Assembly: GCF_032118995.1 (NCBI RefSeq)
Contig: NC_092651.1
Location: 22,552,349-22,616,348 of the forward strand
Direction of reading: 5' to 3'
DNA from: Asterias amurensis
Lineage: Eukaryota; Echinodermata; Asteroidea; Forcipulatida; Asteriidae
DNA: 64,000 bases
Below, in pieces: positions 12,634 to 23,290 of the stretch (position 1 is its first letter; each line of letters opens with the position of its first letter). The notes beneath the pieces were generated by a model. The model was not told the DNA's origin. It saw only the letters and a program-made list of their open reading frames with translations, and searched no databases. Made by a program: the position numbers and the translations under genes.

Positions 12634-13017
12634 TTTAAAAGGCAGTGGACACTATTGGTAATTTCTCATAATAGTTATTGGCATAAAACCTTTCTTGGTG
12701 ACGAGTAATAGGGAGATGTTGATGGTATAAAACATTGTCAGGCTCCCTCTGAAGTGCCATAGTTTTCGAGAAAGACGTAATTTTCCACGGATTTGATTTC
12801 GAGACCTCAGATTTAGAACTTGAGGTCTCGACATCAACCATATAAACGCACACAACTTCGTGTGACAAGGGTGTTTTTTCTTTCATTATTATCTTGCAAG
12901 TTCGATGACCGATTGAACACAATTGTTCACAGGTTTGTTATATTATGTGTATGTTGAGATACACTAACTGTGAAGGTTAGTCTTTGACAATTACCAATAG
13001 TGTCCACCGCCTTTTAA
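12634..13017 (-). mobile_element. Family A TIR element (copy A3)
   Basis: Nearly intact: left end 'AAAGGCAGTGGACACTATTG' at 12638 and right end 'CAATAGTGTCCACCGCCTTT' near 13014. Central hairpin at 12796-12836. Confidence 0.85.
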
Positions 13018-13894
13018 CACAAATACAGAAATACAGAAATACGATAATAGCCTTGAAAGTATATGGAAGCATATGAAATGTATATATGATGTTTTCGTTG
13101 TTGATTTTTGCTATAATTGGTTCATGATGACATATGCAACAAGAGCGACTGTTGTCGGTACTGTTGTTGTTTTTGCTGCTCCTGTTATTCTTGTTTTTCT
13201 GTCTTCTGCGTCCAGCTAGCTGTTGCCATTACTACTTTAATCTGTAATCTTTGCATCCTTTTGCTTTCCTTTAGTCTGTTTTTTTTTACGTCTGGTCCCT
13301 GGCAACCGCTCACACAGCCAAGAACATAAATTGCAATGTCGCTAGAGCGATGACGATCAGCGAGACGGCGACTGGTTCCCATGTTTGCTGATCCAATAAA
13401 CCAGTCAAGAAACAAACACTCAGTGAGAAAACGTTGTCAGGATAAATCAGTTTGTTGCACTTTCATTCATTTTACCATTTTCTATTTCCCAATAGGTCAA
13501 TCGGCCGAGTCTACGCCCTTGTTTTCATGAAGCTGCAATGCGCCGGTTTCCCTGGCAATGATACCAGACTAGTAGGAGTTTAATGATTAAATGACTGCAT
13601 CCTAGCTCCAAGTACTTAGTGTGCTCCCTCGAGTAGTGAGACACGGCTGTGCAATGACTAAGTACCATGCTCGATTACCACAACCCTATCACCGAAATGC
13701 TTCGCACCGTGCATAGATACAAACACCTATCCTCCATCCATTCTCTCTTCATTAATGTCAGTTAACGCCGTGTGATAGAAGTTTATTCACCCTCCCTTAT
13801 ACCATCGGTCTGCTCTGACTGCTTTTTACAATCTATACATCACGCCAATGGGAGCTGTGTGAATCGATGAGCTGGCTCCAGGACGTGAAAACAT

Positions 13895-14830
13895 CAGATG
13901 TGCAACCTTGGGACGTGGTCAAGTGTCGTTCGTTAAAAGAAAAAAAAACTTCCATGTACACCATAAACGTCTTTAGAAGACGGGACAAGACCAACTCTTT
14001 GTGGTAGGAAGGAAAGAATAAATAGAAATCTTCCTATACACCTTATGAATCCGTCTTCAATACGTCTTTAGGAGATGGGTATTGCTGGTACATCTCTTTG
14101 AAGTTGAAGCTTGCACAAACAAACAAAGGTGTGCATTTTTGATTGGTCAAGTGTCGTTTGTTTAGTTCAAAGAAACCTTCAATACACACCCACAGCTGCC
14201 TTCAAGGTGTCTTTAGAAGATGGGTTGCCAATACAACTTTTAGTTAGATGTTGAAACAAAGAAAGACGTATACAACTTTGAGTGTTAAAGTGTCTTCCGA
14301 TAAAGGACTATGAGGAACCTGCCATATACACCTTAAACTGTCTTCAAGCCTTATTTGGGAGACGAGTCTTGCTAATGCAAACTATTGAAGTTTTCGGTCG
14401 AATGAAAGAGAGGCGCGCAACTTGAGTGGTCACGTATCTTTCTTTAAAAATCTTCCCCTTGAACAAAAACTTTAGATAAATCTTCCTACACACCTTTAAC
14501 CGTCTTCGTTAACATCTCTTGAAAGTTGAAGAATGTTGAAAGTCGAAGGATGAAGATGTGCAACCTTGAGTTGTCAAGTGTATTTCAATAAAGGGCAGAT
14601 ACAATGTCCCTAACACACCTTAAAAGGTCTACAAGATGTCTTTAAGAGACGGGTCTGGCTAATGAAACACTTGGAAGCTAAAGATCGATAAGAAAGATTG
14701 TTTTCAGTTATGCGTGACAGGAATGAAACAACAAACCACTCCATCAAAAGAGCAAGTCCCGCTGATGCGTTTTTTTTTAAAGGAGTACTCCTCACCGGTG
14801 ATTGCCGTAACTGCCCATCAAGCAATTCTT
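13895..14830 (+). repeat. Diverged ~140-bp tandem array upstream of the GPCR
   Basis: Recurring anchors 'ttgrntggtcaagtgt' (near 13908, 14147, 14279, 14424, 14565) and 'ccttaaacngtcttcaag...tctttagaagacgggt' recur at roughly 115-145-bp spacing. Copies differ substantially, so the array is old. Confidence 0.65.
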
Positions 14831-15260
14831 CAAAGGAAACTTGAGATCCAATAACATTGAGTGCAAGGAAATTTCGAAACGTGTAACCCGTGTCATGTTA
14901 CTTCCCCTTACATGGGATGGATGGGGATTATTTGAGTCTGAACTACGTTTACGGAACGTGGAGAAAATGTTTCCATGTTCGCTTTCTTGAAACTCCTTGT
15001 TACTTTTATTGACCGCAGTTTGACTCTTTTTTCTGGATTGTGTTTTCTACAGTGTGGAATTTGTCTCTCGTGCCTCAAACTGAATTTCTTCAGCGTTTTT
15101 ACTTCACATGATTCTTTAAATCTGCGGGGAAAAAAAGGTTCATATGAGAAGTATGTGTTATATTCTAAAAAAGATGTCATAAACAAATTACCATGACTAC
15201 CAGTAGCTGGCTCGAATATTATTCAATTAAAGATACCACACTATAAATCGAAAGCCAGCG

Positions 15261-16310
15261 ATGTGTGCAAACATGTATGGTAACCTGACGTGTTACGAGG
15301 ACGCATGGTCCAGATACATACAAGCTGTTTTCATCAGCGTGAACACATTCCTCATGATTTTCGGGAATATAATCGCTCTACTTATCGTGTATAGAACAAA
15401 AGCGCTACACGACTCTGCATTCTGTTTCCTGATGAACCTGGCTTTGTGTGATCTGCTCTTAGGCGTGGTCAGTCAACCTCCTTCCCTGTACTACGCTATT
15501 ACGTGCCACTGGCCAGGTGGGCAGGAGAGCATCTACTGTCAATTTGTTGGATTCTCGATATGTCTACTGTGCTCTGTGTCTTTGATATCACTGGGGTTGG
15601 TGAGTTACGAGAGGTACAGCTACACGGTGCACCCCTTCAACCACGTCACTAAGTTTACATTTCAGCGATCACTATACGTATGTGGTGTTGTTTGGGTGTA
15701 CTGCGTCGTCGCATCGCTGTTTCCTGTGGTTGGTCTATGGAAAGGGATAGGGTTACAACCTTACAATGCTCTGTGTAATATCCAATGGGAAGTCGAACCT
15801 CTATACTTGATCGGTATGATACTGGGCGTGTTGCTTCCATCAGGAGCACTCATTACATTCTCATATTTTCAAATTATGAAAGTGGCGCGAAAAGCCCGTA
15901 AGATTGACGCAGTTCGACACGTGATGACCGTGAGTGCAGTGTCGCGGGGTGACTGCAGCATTCAACCGGCTGAGGAAAGCGCGCCAATAAGCACCACCAC
16001 GCAGACAACAAAACGACATTTGAAGAAACTAACCAACTTAAAGAAGACTATGAGAACCAGCAAGTGTACTATAACAGTTGCTCTACTCGTTGGCACCTTC
16101 GCTGTGTGTTGGACTCCCTACGTCATCGTTAATGCAGTTCAAGCACTGCGATGTGCCCCCAATAACTTTTGGGTCACTGCGTTTGCGCAGTGGATGTGTA
16201 TGTTCAACAGCGCATGTAACCCCTTGATTTACGGGATCACGAATAAGACGTTCAGGGAGGGGCTTGTAAAGATGTTCCGTGGGTTCAGATGCTGGGATAG
16301 GGGATTCTGA
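15261..16310 (+). CDS. Intronless class A (rhodopsin-family) G protein-coupled receptor, 349 aa
   Basis: Complete seven-transmembrane receptor in one exon, acting at the plasma membrane. Visible landmarks: a sequon at N8; TM1 with GN at 35-36; TM2 'LALCDLLLG' with D64 (position 2.50); C93 at the top of TM3, paired with a Cys in the second extracellular loop (LCNIQWE); 'YERY' at 116-119, the E/DRY motif; a Pro in TM5 (LLPSG); 'CWTPY' at 283-287 in TM6; 'NPLIY' at 320-324 in TM7; and helix 8 (NKTFREGLVKMF). The third intracellular loop is long and Ser/Thr-rich. The opsin retinal-lysine position (7.43) is Met314 and the aminergic Asp position (3.32) is Ile100, so it is neither a standard opsin nor an aminergic receptor. 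The ligand is unknown. The first ATG is used; a second in-frame ATG lies 12 bases downstream. Echinoderms are known to have large expansions of intronless rhodopsin-type GPCRs, and this gene fits that pattern. A diverged tandem array lies just upstream. Confidence 0.93.
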   Translation: MCANMYGNLTCYEDAWSRYIQAVFISVNTFLMIFGNIIALLIVYRTKALHDSAFCFLMNLALCDLLLGVVSQPPSLYYAITCHWPGGQESIYCQFVGFSICLLCSVSLISLGLVSYERYSYTVHPFNHVTKFTFQRSLYVCGVVWVYCVVASLFPVVGLWKGIGLQPYNALCNIQWEVEPLYLIGMILGVLLPSGALITFSYFQIMKVARKARKIDAVRHVMTVSAVSRGDCSIQPAEESAPISTTTQTTKRHLKKLTNLKKTMRTSKCTITVALLVGTFAVCWTPYVIVNAVQALRCAPNNFWVTAFAQWMCMFNSACNPLIYGITNKTFREGLVKMFRGFRCWDRGF

Positions 16311-16344
16311 CAATCGTTATAAAACTCCAGATGAGTTGGTAAAA

Positions 16345-16530
16345 AAAGTATGCCACTGATTTCATGAAACTTTACGCAACTTGTCAAGTCCAATTGGCAC
16401 TTGGGAGTGAGCGACATTTATTGCTTTGTGTGCATTAGGCCTACGGCAGGAAATCTTGCGCGAGTAAACTTGTTATGCAGTTGCGTAAGGTTTCGTAAAA
16501 ACAGCGGCTGCCCACTGTAAAGATAAAGCA
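16345..16530. repeat. Foldback element with 'TTTACGCAACTTG' arms
   Basis: 'gatttcatgaaactttacgc' at 16357 and 'gcgtaaggtttcgtaaaa' near 16485 are inverted. A better-preserved relative is at 53950-54085. Confidence 0.5.
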
Positions 16531-17568
16531 ACCGTTCCGAGTTGTGAGGAAAACAATTGACAGCGAGGGATTAAGGATCCTGTGTAGATTTATATGCTCT
16601 GACAATCATTACAAAACTCATGATGAGTTGGCTTTTGTAGTCTTACAAGTAGCCTATCTTATCCACGCACAAAATACCGATTTCAAGATACCGATTTCTG
16701 AATGTCCACTTGTGCAACAGTGTTTAAGTAGTTCACGACACAGGAAATCTTGCACGAGTTGACGTGAAATTAGCGGCTGCACTGTCTACAAAAGTGCACC
16801 GGTAGAAACTACGGAAGCAAATTTTCGCAAAAACATTTCTAGAATAGCTTAACTGATCCGTGTTACGGATCCTTTAGACTTACAAAAAGATTGAATATAC
16901 TCTTTCCGTATAATTATTTACAAACTTAAAACAACATATTCCATAAAATGATTCTGTGAAATAACGGTATATAAAAACAAAGTTCTGGAATTATTTGCTG
17001 CAAGAATTTTCTTTTATCTGTATTTTTACGAATCCGCCTTCAAAAAAAATAAATTTGGTGATTACAACTAGAGAACCTAATACTGAGGTTTTTCTAAGGA
17101 CACGTGTATAATTTTCTCATGAACGAAGAGCACTTATCGTGAAAGAGTACGGGTTAACCCCCGGTGTTCTGATCATAGCAATCACCATGTTTTATATGCG
17201 AGCAACAGTGATTAAGTTCACTTATGATGCATCATGATGGGTCATTCCTAGAAATATTTATTAAATAACATTAATACCGAGTTGTAAAAATGTCATCTTA
17301 CAGACTGACATGCATGATGTAATTCGACCCTTGATCGCAATGGGAAATCTATTTTTAAGGAATAAACTCAGAGTGGATGAATGAATGATTGGATGATGAA
17401 CTAATGAATGAATGAGTGAATTTGATGACCACATCAGAGGAGTTTTCTATGAGCTTACGCCAAGTTATTCGCAATTCTTGGTATAGCGGATTGGCATTAC
17501 AAAGACTGGGGTTATTTGGGTGAACATGGACGCCAACCTTGAAATCATCGTACTTACAAGTTTTAAAT

Positions 17569-17710
17569 GGGAGACTTTGGAACGCTAGGTGGCAGCAGAT
17601 ATACCAGGTAAATTTCTATTGTTTACGTAGTTCTGAGCATGCGCACATTACCAAGAACAATGGATTTTACCTGGTAAGTCTGCTGCCACCAAGCGTCCCA
17701 AAAGTCTCCC
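17569..17710. mobile_element. Foldback MITE, ~142 bp
   Basis: Left arm 'GGGAGACTTTGGAACGCT' and right arm 'AGCGTCCCAAAAGTCTCCC', with inner arms 'GGTGGCAGCAG' / 'CTGCTGCCACC' and 'ACCAGGTAAA' / 'TTTACCTGGT'. A remnant of the same family is at 62645-62683. Confidence 0.8.
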
Positions 17711-18503
17711 GTTGCTACCCTTTAATTTATTTCCCTATCGGTGAAAAGGAGAATAATAAATAAACTAAGTAACGTTATGTAAGTCACAGACAGTTGAGAA
17801 ATGTTCAAGAAATTGAACGTGAAATTATACGAAGCAATATGGGAGCATTTTACAGAAGTCAGAAAGGCAGCAAATGCTTGTGAAAAATGATGCTACAGGC
17901 GCCAATTTTGTTATACGACGGTAGTTTTTTTAAGAGCAACTTAGCATATCGTTATGCCTTCTAATTTTGTTTTATATCCAAAAGCGAAAAATGCAGAAAA
18001 TAGCATCAGACAATGTTTGCCTACCTAACGGACATTGGCTTAAAATGCAGAAAATAGTGACCTAGCGTTTCAACCAAAGCAAAATCTTTCTCGACACCTT
18101 CGAGAAAGGCTCTATATAAATAATTATGTTCGATACTTCAGGCCACTTAATACAAAAAATTGCTGTGAGAAATATTGTGTAATTGCACAATTTAAAGTGT
18201 TAGCAATTACATGCCGGCTGGCCAATCACTACGATATACGAATCTCTTTCTTGGTGTAGGGGATCTTGTTTGTTTTCGTCGTCATATCTTGCTAGTGTCT
18301 AGACAAAAATTATAATGTCACTACTGTTTTGTTTTCTGCACAAGAGCTGGTAAAATGTGGTAATTGGTTGTTTGGTTGATTGCAAGCACTTTTGTAATTA
18401 TTTTAGAGGGGCCAGACCCATGAATTTTTATTTATTTTTATTTGTTTATTAATTGGTGTGCCATTGTTGGTGCGCGACAATAAGGGAATAACAGTGCGAG
18501 GAC

Positions 18504-18680
18504 CCGGTGTGGCGGTTTCAACTTTCCGCCGTGTTCAGTTTTCCGAATGACCAAATACGGTAACATTACGTCATGGGACGCCTGCGCACAGCAAGCGAAC
18601 GAAGTCAATTGTTATAAAAAATTATGCTTTACTGAGTCCCGGAAAACTGAACACGGCGGAAAACTGAAACCGCCACACCG
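18504..18680. mobile_element. TIR element with 'CCGGTGTGGCGGTTTCA' ends
   Basis: Long inverted arms: left 'TTCCGCCGTGTTCAGTTTTC' and right 'GAAAACTGAACACGGCGGAA'. Interior ~100 bp. Followed by three copies of 'ggttttatt'. Confidence 0.85.
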
Positions 18681-19139
18681 GTTTTATTGGTTTTATTGGT
18701 TTTATTGAAAAACAACAACCTTATTTGTATCAATATTATTTCTGCATAATATTTAACGCTCAGACGGCGTAAGCCATGCCATTGCTACCTCTTTTAAAAA
18801 ACTGTGTATGTGTTATTATTTGATGTTATAAAAGTCATTTACCGATAATAAACAAACAAGGTACAAACGTTGTGTTTGGTGTGTTCTTCATTTGTAATAA
18901 AACTGCGGACTGTTATTTTCCATTGCCATTTCTTTTGGGGGTTTCACATTTGATGCTCAAGCCCCACCCACATCGAACCACTGCCTGGTTGATTGGTTGA
19001 TAGATTGATCGATTGATTGATTAATTAAATAACTTATTGACTTTTGACTTTTCGAAACAAGCACTGTATTCATTCACAAAATAAACAGAATTTATAAAAA
19101 CAGCGAAAGCTAAAATGAAAACTTACATTTTTCACGAAA

Positions 19140-19280
19140 TGCTAGGGTTAATCCTAACTCGAGTCCTAACTAACTTAGGATGGGTTCAATGCGTCCTAAC
19201 GTCTTTTTATACGAAACTGAACTCATCCCAAGTCCTAAGATTAATCCTAAAATTAAGAAGAGTTTGGTGAAATCGACGGC
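19140..19280. repeat. Family D foldback element
   Basis: Arms 'gggttaatcctaactcgag' and 'agattaatcctaa', ending in 'gtgaaatcgacggctgg'. Confidence 0.55.
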
Positions 19281-19284
19281 TGGT

Positions 19285-19505
19285 CACCTTTGGTAATACT
19301 TGTCAAAGAGTATAGAAAATTCTCAACATGCATAAAATAAAAGAAACTGTGAAAACTTGAACTCCTGGTAGTCGAGGTGGCGAGATGATAATCGAAGAAA
19401 AAAACACCCTTGTCACACAAGTTTTGTGCTTTCAGATGCTTGAATTCCAGACCTCAGCTGAGGCCTCGAATTCGATACAAATATTTTAGTCAGAAATTAC
19501 TGGTG
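19285..19505 (+). repeat. Family A element left half, cut by a SINE
   Basis: Runs from 'acttgtcaaagag' through 'gtcacacaag' and a central hairpin (19442-19473) to 'agaaattact', then stops where the SINE at 19503 begins. Confidence 0.6.
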
Positions 19506-19695
19506 CAATCTCGGTGGTCTAGTATGTATAACATTGCTCTTGTGATTGCAGCCTTGGGGTCGTTGGTTCGGGTACCGCCTGAGTAATTTGCCTATGATTT
19601 TCTGTACAGAATTCGGGCAAGTACTGAGTGCTAACACACATCGGTGTATATGGGTAAACACCAAAATTAATATTCTCTTATCCCCGATGCATATT
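19503..19695 (+). repeat. tRNA-derived SINE family 1, sense orientation
   Basis: tRNA-like head with A-box-like 'ggtggtctagtatgtat' and B-box-like 'ggttcgggtacc', then the body landmarks 'aagtactgagtgctaacaca' and '3' end 'cttatccccgatgcat'. Confidence 0.7.
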
Positions 19696-19779
19696 GATAA
19701 ATGACTGATTGATTGATTGCATGATTGATTGGTCGATTAATTAAATTATTACAAGTGTATTCGAGTCCGGTGGCGAAAG

Positions 19780-20156
19780 ATATGGACACTATTGGTATTG
19801 GTAATTGCCAAAGACCAGTCATCTCACTTGGTGTATTTCAACAAATGCATTGAAATAACAAACCTGTGAATATTTGAGCTCAATCGGTCATCGAGTTTGC
19901 GAGATAATAATGAAAGAAAAAAACACCCTTGTCACACGAAGTTGTGTGCTTTCAGACGCTTGATTTTGAGACCTCAAGTTCTAAATCTGAGGTCTCGAAA
20001 TCAAATTCGTGGAAAATTACTTTTTTTCTCGAAAACTACATTACTTCAGAGGGAGCCGTTTCTCACAATGTTTTATACTACCAACAGCTCCCCATTACTC
20101 GTTACCAAGTAAGGTTTTATGCTTATAATTGTTTTGAGTAATTACCAATAGTGTCA
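19780..20156 (+). mobile_element. Family A TIR element (copy A4)
   Basis: Left end 'atggacactattggtattg', central hairpin at ~19961-20003, right end 'aattaccaatagtgtc' truncated. Confidence 0.8.
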
Positions 20157-20254
20157 AACATTAGAGTATTATGTTTCTGAACAATAAAATATTTTTTGAG
20201 TAATATTGAGTAAATAAAAATAAATAAAAAAAGTTATGCGGGGGGTGACTCCGC

Positions 20255-20725
20255 CTACCCCTTTTGTGACGTCAATCGAGGCAGACTCTGCCTCGATCGA
20301 ACATCGAACACAAGTCTTTTCTTGCATTTTTCCGGCAATGTCGACCAGGTGTATTGCTGTTGGATGCAGCAAAACAACTAAAGATTGGGTCAGTTTACAA
20401 GTCTTTTCCAGCGCTGTGCAGCAAACACTTCGAGCCGTCGTGCTTCGAGAATCTGGAATACACCACACATTTTGACATGAAGAGAAAAGTTCTTTACTAA
20501 AACATGACGCCATCCCAACAATTTTTCCAGCTAATGGGGAAGTCGAAGAAGGTACCTGAAAGACGTAACGAACCTATAAAGGGGCATTTGCCTAACGTGA
20601 ACAAAATCAGGTATTGTTTCAACTTTGAGGGCATGTTTTTAGCTTGCGCCAAGCGTCACTGTCTGGTGTTGGCACTGCATGCGATTAATCGCGCCTCGAT
20701 TGACGTCACGAACAGCGCCTTCTCG
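20255..20725. mobile_element. TIR element carrying the THAP fragment
   Basis: The subterminal motif 'GACGTCAATCGAGGC' near 20268-20282 is repeated in inverted form as 'GCCTCGATTGACGTC' near 20693-20708. The THAP remnant lies between the arms. No complete transposase is present. The exact outer ends are not resolved. Confidence 0.55.
20338..20500 (+). pseudogene. Broken THAP zinc-finger domain fragment
   Basis: The N-terminal part at 20338-20400 reads 'MSTRCIAVGCSKTTKDWVSL', the start of a C2CH THAP domain with its two Cys ligands. The C-terminal part at 20411-20500, in another frame, reads 'ALCSKHFEPSCFENLEY' and includes the C-x2-H ligand pair, followed by 'TTHFDMKRKVLY' and a stop. About 20 central residues, including the conserved Trp region, are missing, and the two halves are joined by 10 bases with a frame change. 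The fragment lies inside an inverted-repeat element, so it is most likely captured or left over from a THAP-bearing transposase (P- or Kolobok-type) rather than a host gene. An alternative is a short intron between the halves ('caagtcttttccag'), which is too short to be credible. Confidence 0.75.
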
Positions 20726-21595
20726 GTCGGGCTTATTTTCAAATTTGTAAATATAATGGGTTTTTTTTTGTAACCTTAGTTGTTTATTCATAATACACTC
20801 ATCAAAACACATATTTTAGTGACAAAAGCTTTATTTTGACAAAATACCACTTCCAGGTGACTTTAAGGGACTCTCCCAAGGTGGCGTGTATAGACTATAG
20901 GTCCTGCAACCTTTCAGCAGGAAGATACCCGGAGTAGACTGTGAATAAATGCCCAATTTAGTTTGGATTATTGAGCACTTAAGTTAATTAAATTGTGTCC
21001 TATACAGTGCGTGACGAGGATAAATACAATACAAAAAGTACATCAAGTTTACTAATAACGGCCATGGAAATTTAATGAACTGTAAAAAAGCTTAATATTA
21101 AACATCTTCGTTGACTCCCCGTGGAGCATTTTTTGCGATGGTATGATGCAGGGAACAACGGGGAAAAGGCGGCAGGGTGCATTTTTTTATGTACATCACA
21201 ATTGCCACTGCCTATAGTGCTTTTCAATGGGGAACTTGTGTCTTTCTAAATCGATTCAAAAGGGGGAATCCTCAAACAACAAAAATTATGAAATTTTTGA
21301 GGATGGCAATTTTGATTGCCCCTGGGGAAGGACCCATGGAATTAAGCGGGAGTGTCCGCTTGTTATAAAAGTCCTTGCCGTGCGTCATTAAGAAATAAGT
21401 GGATTTTAATATTTCCCTGCATGATATTATTATCCCAAAATTTGGATAAAGCTCAAGATAAACTCATCCGGTGAGTGCTGCATCCGGTGCTTTCCTGTTT
21501 TTCGTGCCACGGTCGTACTTGAACAATGTTTTTATATAATGATTATTATTCCCAAAGCCCCATTATAGAACATGTATAATAGGCCTATTCATTTT

Positions 21596-21800
21596 GATTT
21601 TTACCCATAATAGTACAACCGATATGTGTTAGCAACTTACTCAGTACTTTCCCGAGTTGTGAACAAAATCCCAGGCATATTACTCTGGTATGATTCGAAC
21701 CCATGACCTTTGAATTTCTAGAGCAGTGTCTTACCAACTAGGCTACCGAGATTGCCATAGAGGCAGTTCGAATCCTACATTTTAGCAGCGGGTAGGTCCT
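21596..21800 (-). repeat. tRNA-derived SINE family 1
   Basis: Reverse-oriented B box ('gattcgaacccatgacc') and A box ('ttaccaactaggctaccgag') with the usual body at 21610-21680. Confidence 0.75.
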
Positions 21801-22344
21801 ACTGCAACAGTTGATTAGATGGGTGAGACCAAAATGAACAATTATTTTATCCCCGATGCAAAATTAACATGTTAAATGTACTAGGCCTATTTACTGAGAA
21901 AGTACATGACCCATTCATCTTTTTGCATATTATCACGAGAGAGCATTATCACTCTAGCGAGAAAAAAAAATACTATTGACGTTGGAAAGTACCAAGCACG
22001 GCAACACAAGTCAGCAAAAATAAGGACGAGCTACGAGTTAGTTTGGCTAATGAGCCGCACGACGAAGAGACAAAGTAAATTGCTCCTAATTTACATTTTT
22101 CTGCAAAAATAACGGAGCGGAGATTTTTGTTTGCATTACCGTGAGTCAGCCCTATACCGTCTACCGAAAACCGCTACATAGTATTGTCTCTCTGTTTATG
22201 AGAAATGAAATTAAATTAGCGCATAGAAAACATACAAGATGGTATTGTATGTAACAAATAGTTGGTGGCTTGAATGTGTTAGCATAGTCTTTCTCGAAAT
22301 ACTTTGTCCTATTTTGCAGTGACCGTTAATTTGGTGGTAGGGAG

Positions 22345-22526
22345 AATAGACCTTTATCACGGTGCAGCCATCTTGAATTTCCCCCATTGATATCAATGTT
22401 ACCCAAACAGAGGCTGGAAGAACCAAGTAGTCTGGTTCATATTTTCAAAATGATTATTAGCATTCATTATCGTTATTCGATACGAGGAACATGACCAAGA
22501 TGGAGGCAGCATGATAAAGGTATATA
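22345..22526. mobile_element. Foldback element with 'ATAGACCTTTATCACGG' arm
   Basis: Left arm 'gacctttatcacggtgcagc' and right arm 'gaggcagcatgataaaggta' are inverted and imperfect. Related arms occur at 47825-47872 and 63245-63300. Confidence 0.65.
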
Positions 22527-22729
22527 TGGGTTGGTGGAAACCACAGAGCTGCCCCTAGAGTGCCTGTCAGCGGCACTAGGCAAACAACATAATTCTAGAT
22601 ACCCTTACAATTTACTGTCATTATTGAGCTCCTCCAAGTTTCTTCGATCTAGCTTTCAGTGTAGCTGGTCCAAAATGACTTTGAAAAACCTTTCTCCAGA
22701 ATAATTATGGTCAGAGCACAGATAAAAAC

Positions 22730-23290
22730 GTCATGCAGAGCCACCACTCTCACAAAAGAGATGTTTACATGGGGCCCACAGTGTCACCTTAAACCTTAAC
22801 TTATACCTAATCTTCATCACGTGTCGTCAGAGAACCTGCTTTGAGTCACAGGGAAAAACAATTAATTAAAGAACTTAAAGCTTCAGACCTTGAGAAGGTC
22901 GAGACAATGTGTCACAGGAATTTCAAATGCAAAATGTGTCAACATGGTGTCACGCAAACATAAGCCTCTTTACATAATCTTCCTTCTCCGTCATTAGAGA
23001 AGACGAAGCTGTTTTAAGTCACAAGGGGGAAAACATTATTTAAAAAACCAACAGCTTTCAGACCATGAGAAGGCACACAAAATGGAACAGAAATTTCAAA
23101 TGCAAAATTGTCAACACGGTGTCACCCACTAACCTAATCATCCTCCTCCTCTGTTATCAGAAAACCGGTTTTGAGTCACATGGGGGGAGGGGGGGGGGAA
23201 CAAATTAATTAAAATCTAACAGCTTTCAGACCTTGGGAAGGCACACAAAATGTCGCAGAAATTTCAAGTGTAAATTTGGGTTGAAATCTT
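22730..23290 (+). repeat. Three ~165-bp tandem repeat units
   Basis: The anchors 'ttgagtcacaggg', 'ttaagtcacaaggggg' and 'ttgagtcacatgggg' start near 22841, 23013 and 23171. Each is followed by 'cttcagacc(t/a)tgagaagg' and 'aatttcaaatgcaaaa'. Confidence 0.7.

Noticed and set aside
15261..16310. Opsin identity for the GPCR
   Set aside because: The retinal-binding lysine position is Met, so the protein cannot be a conventional opsin.
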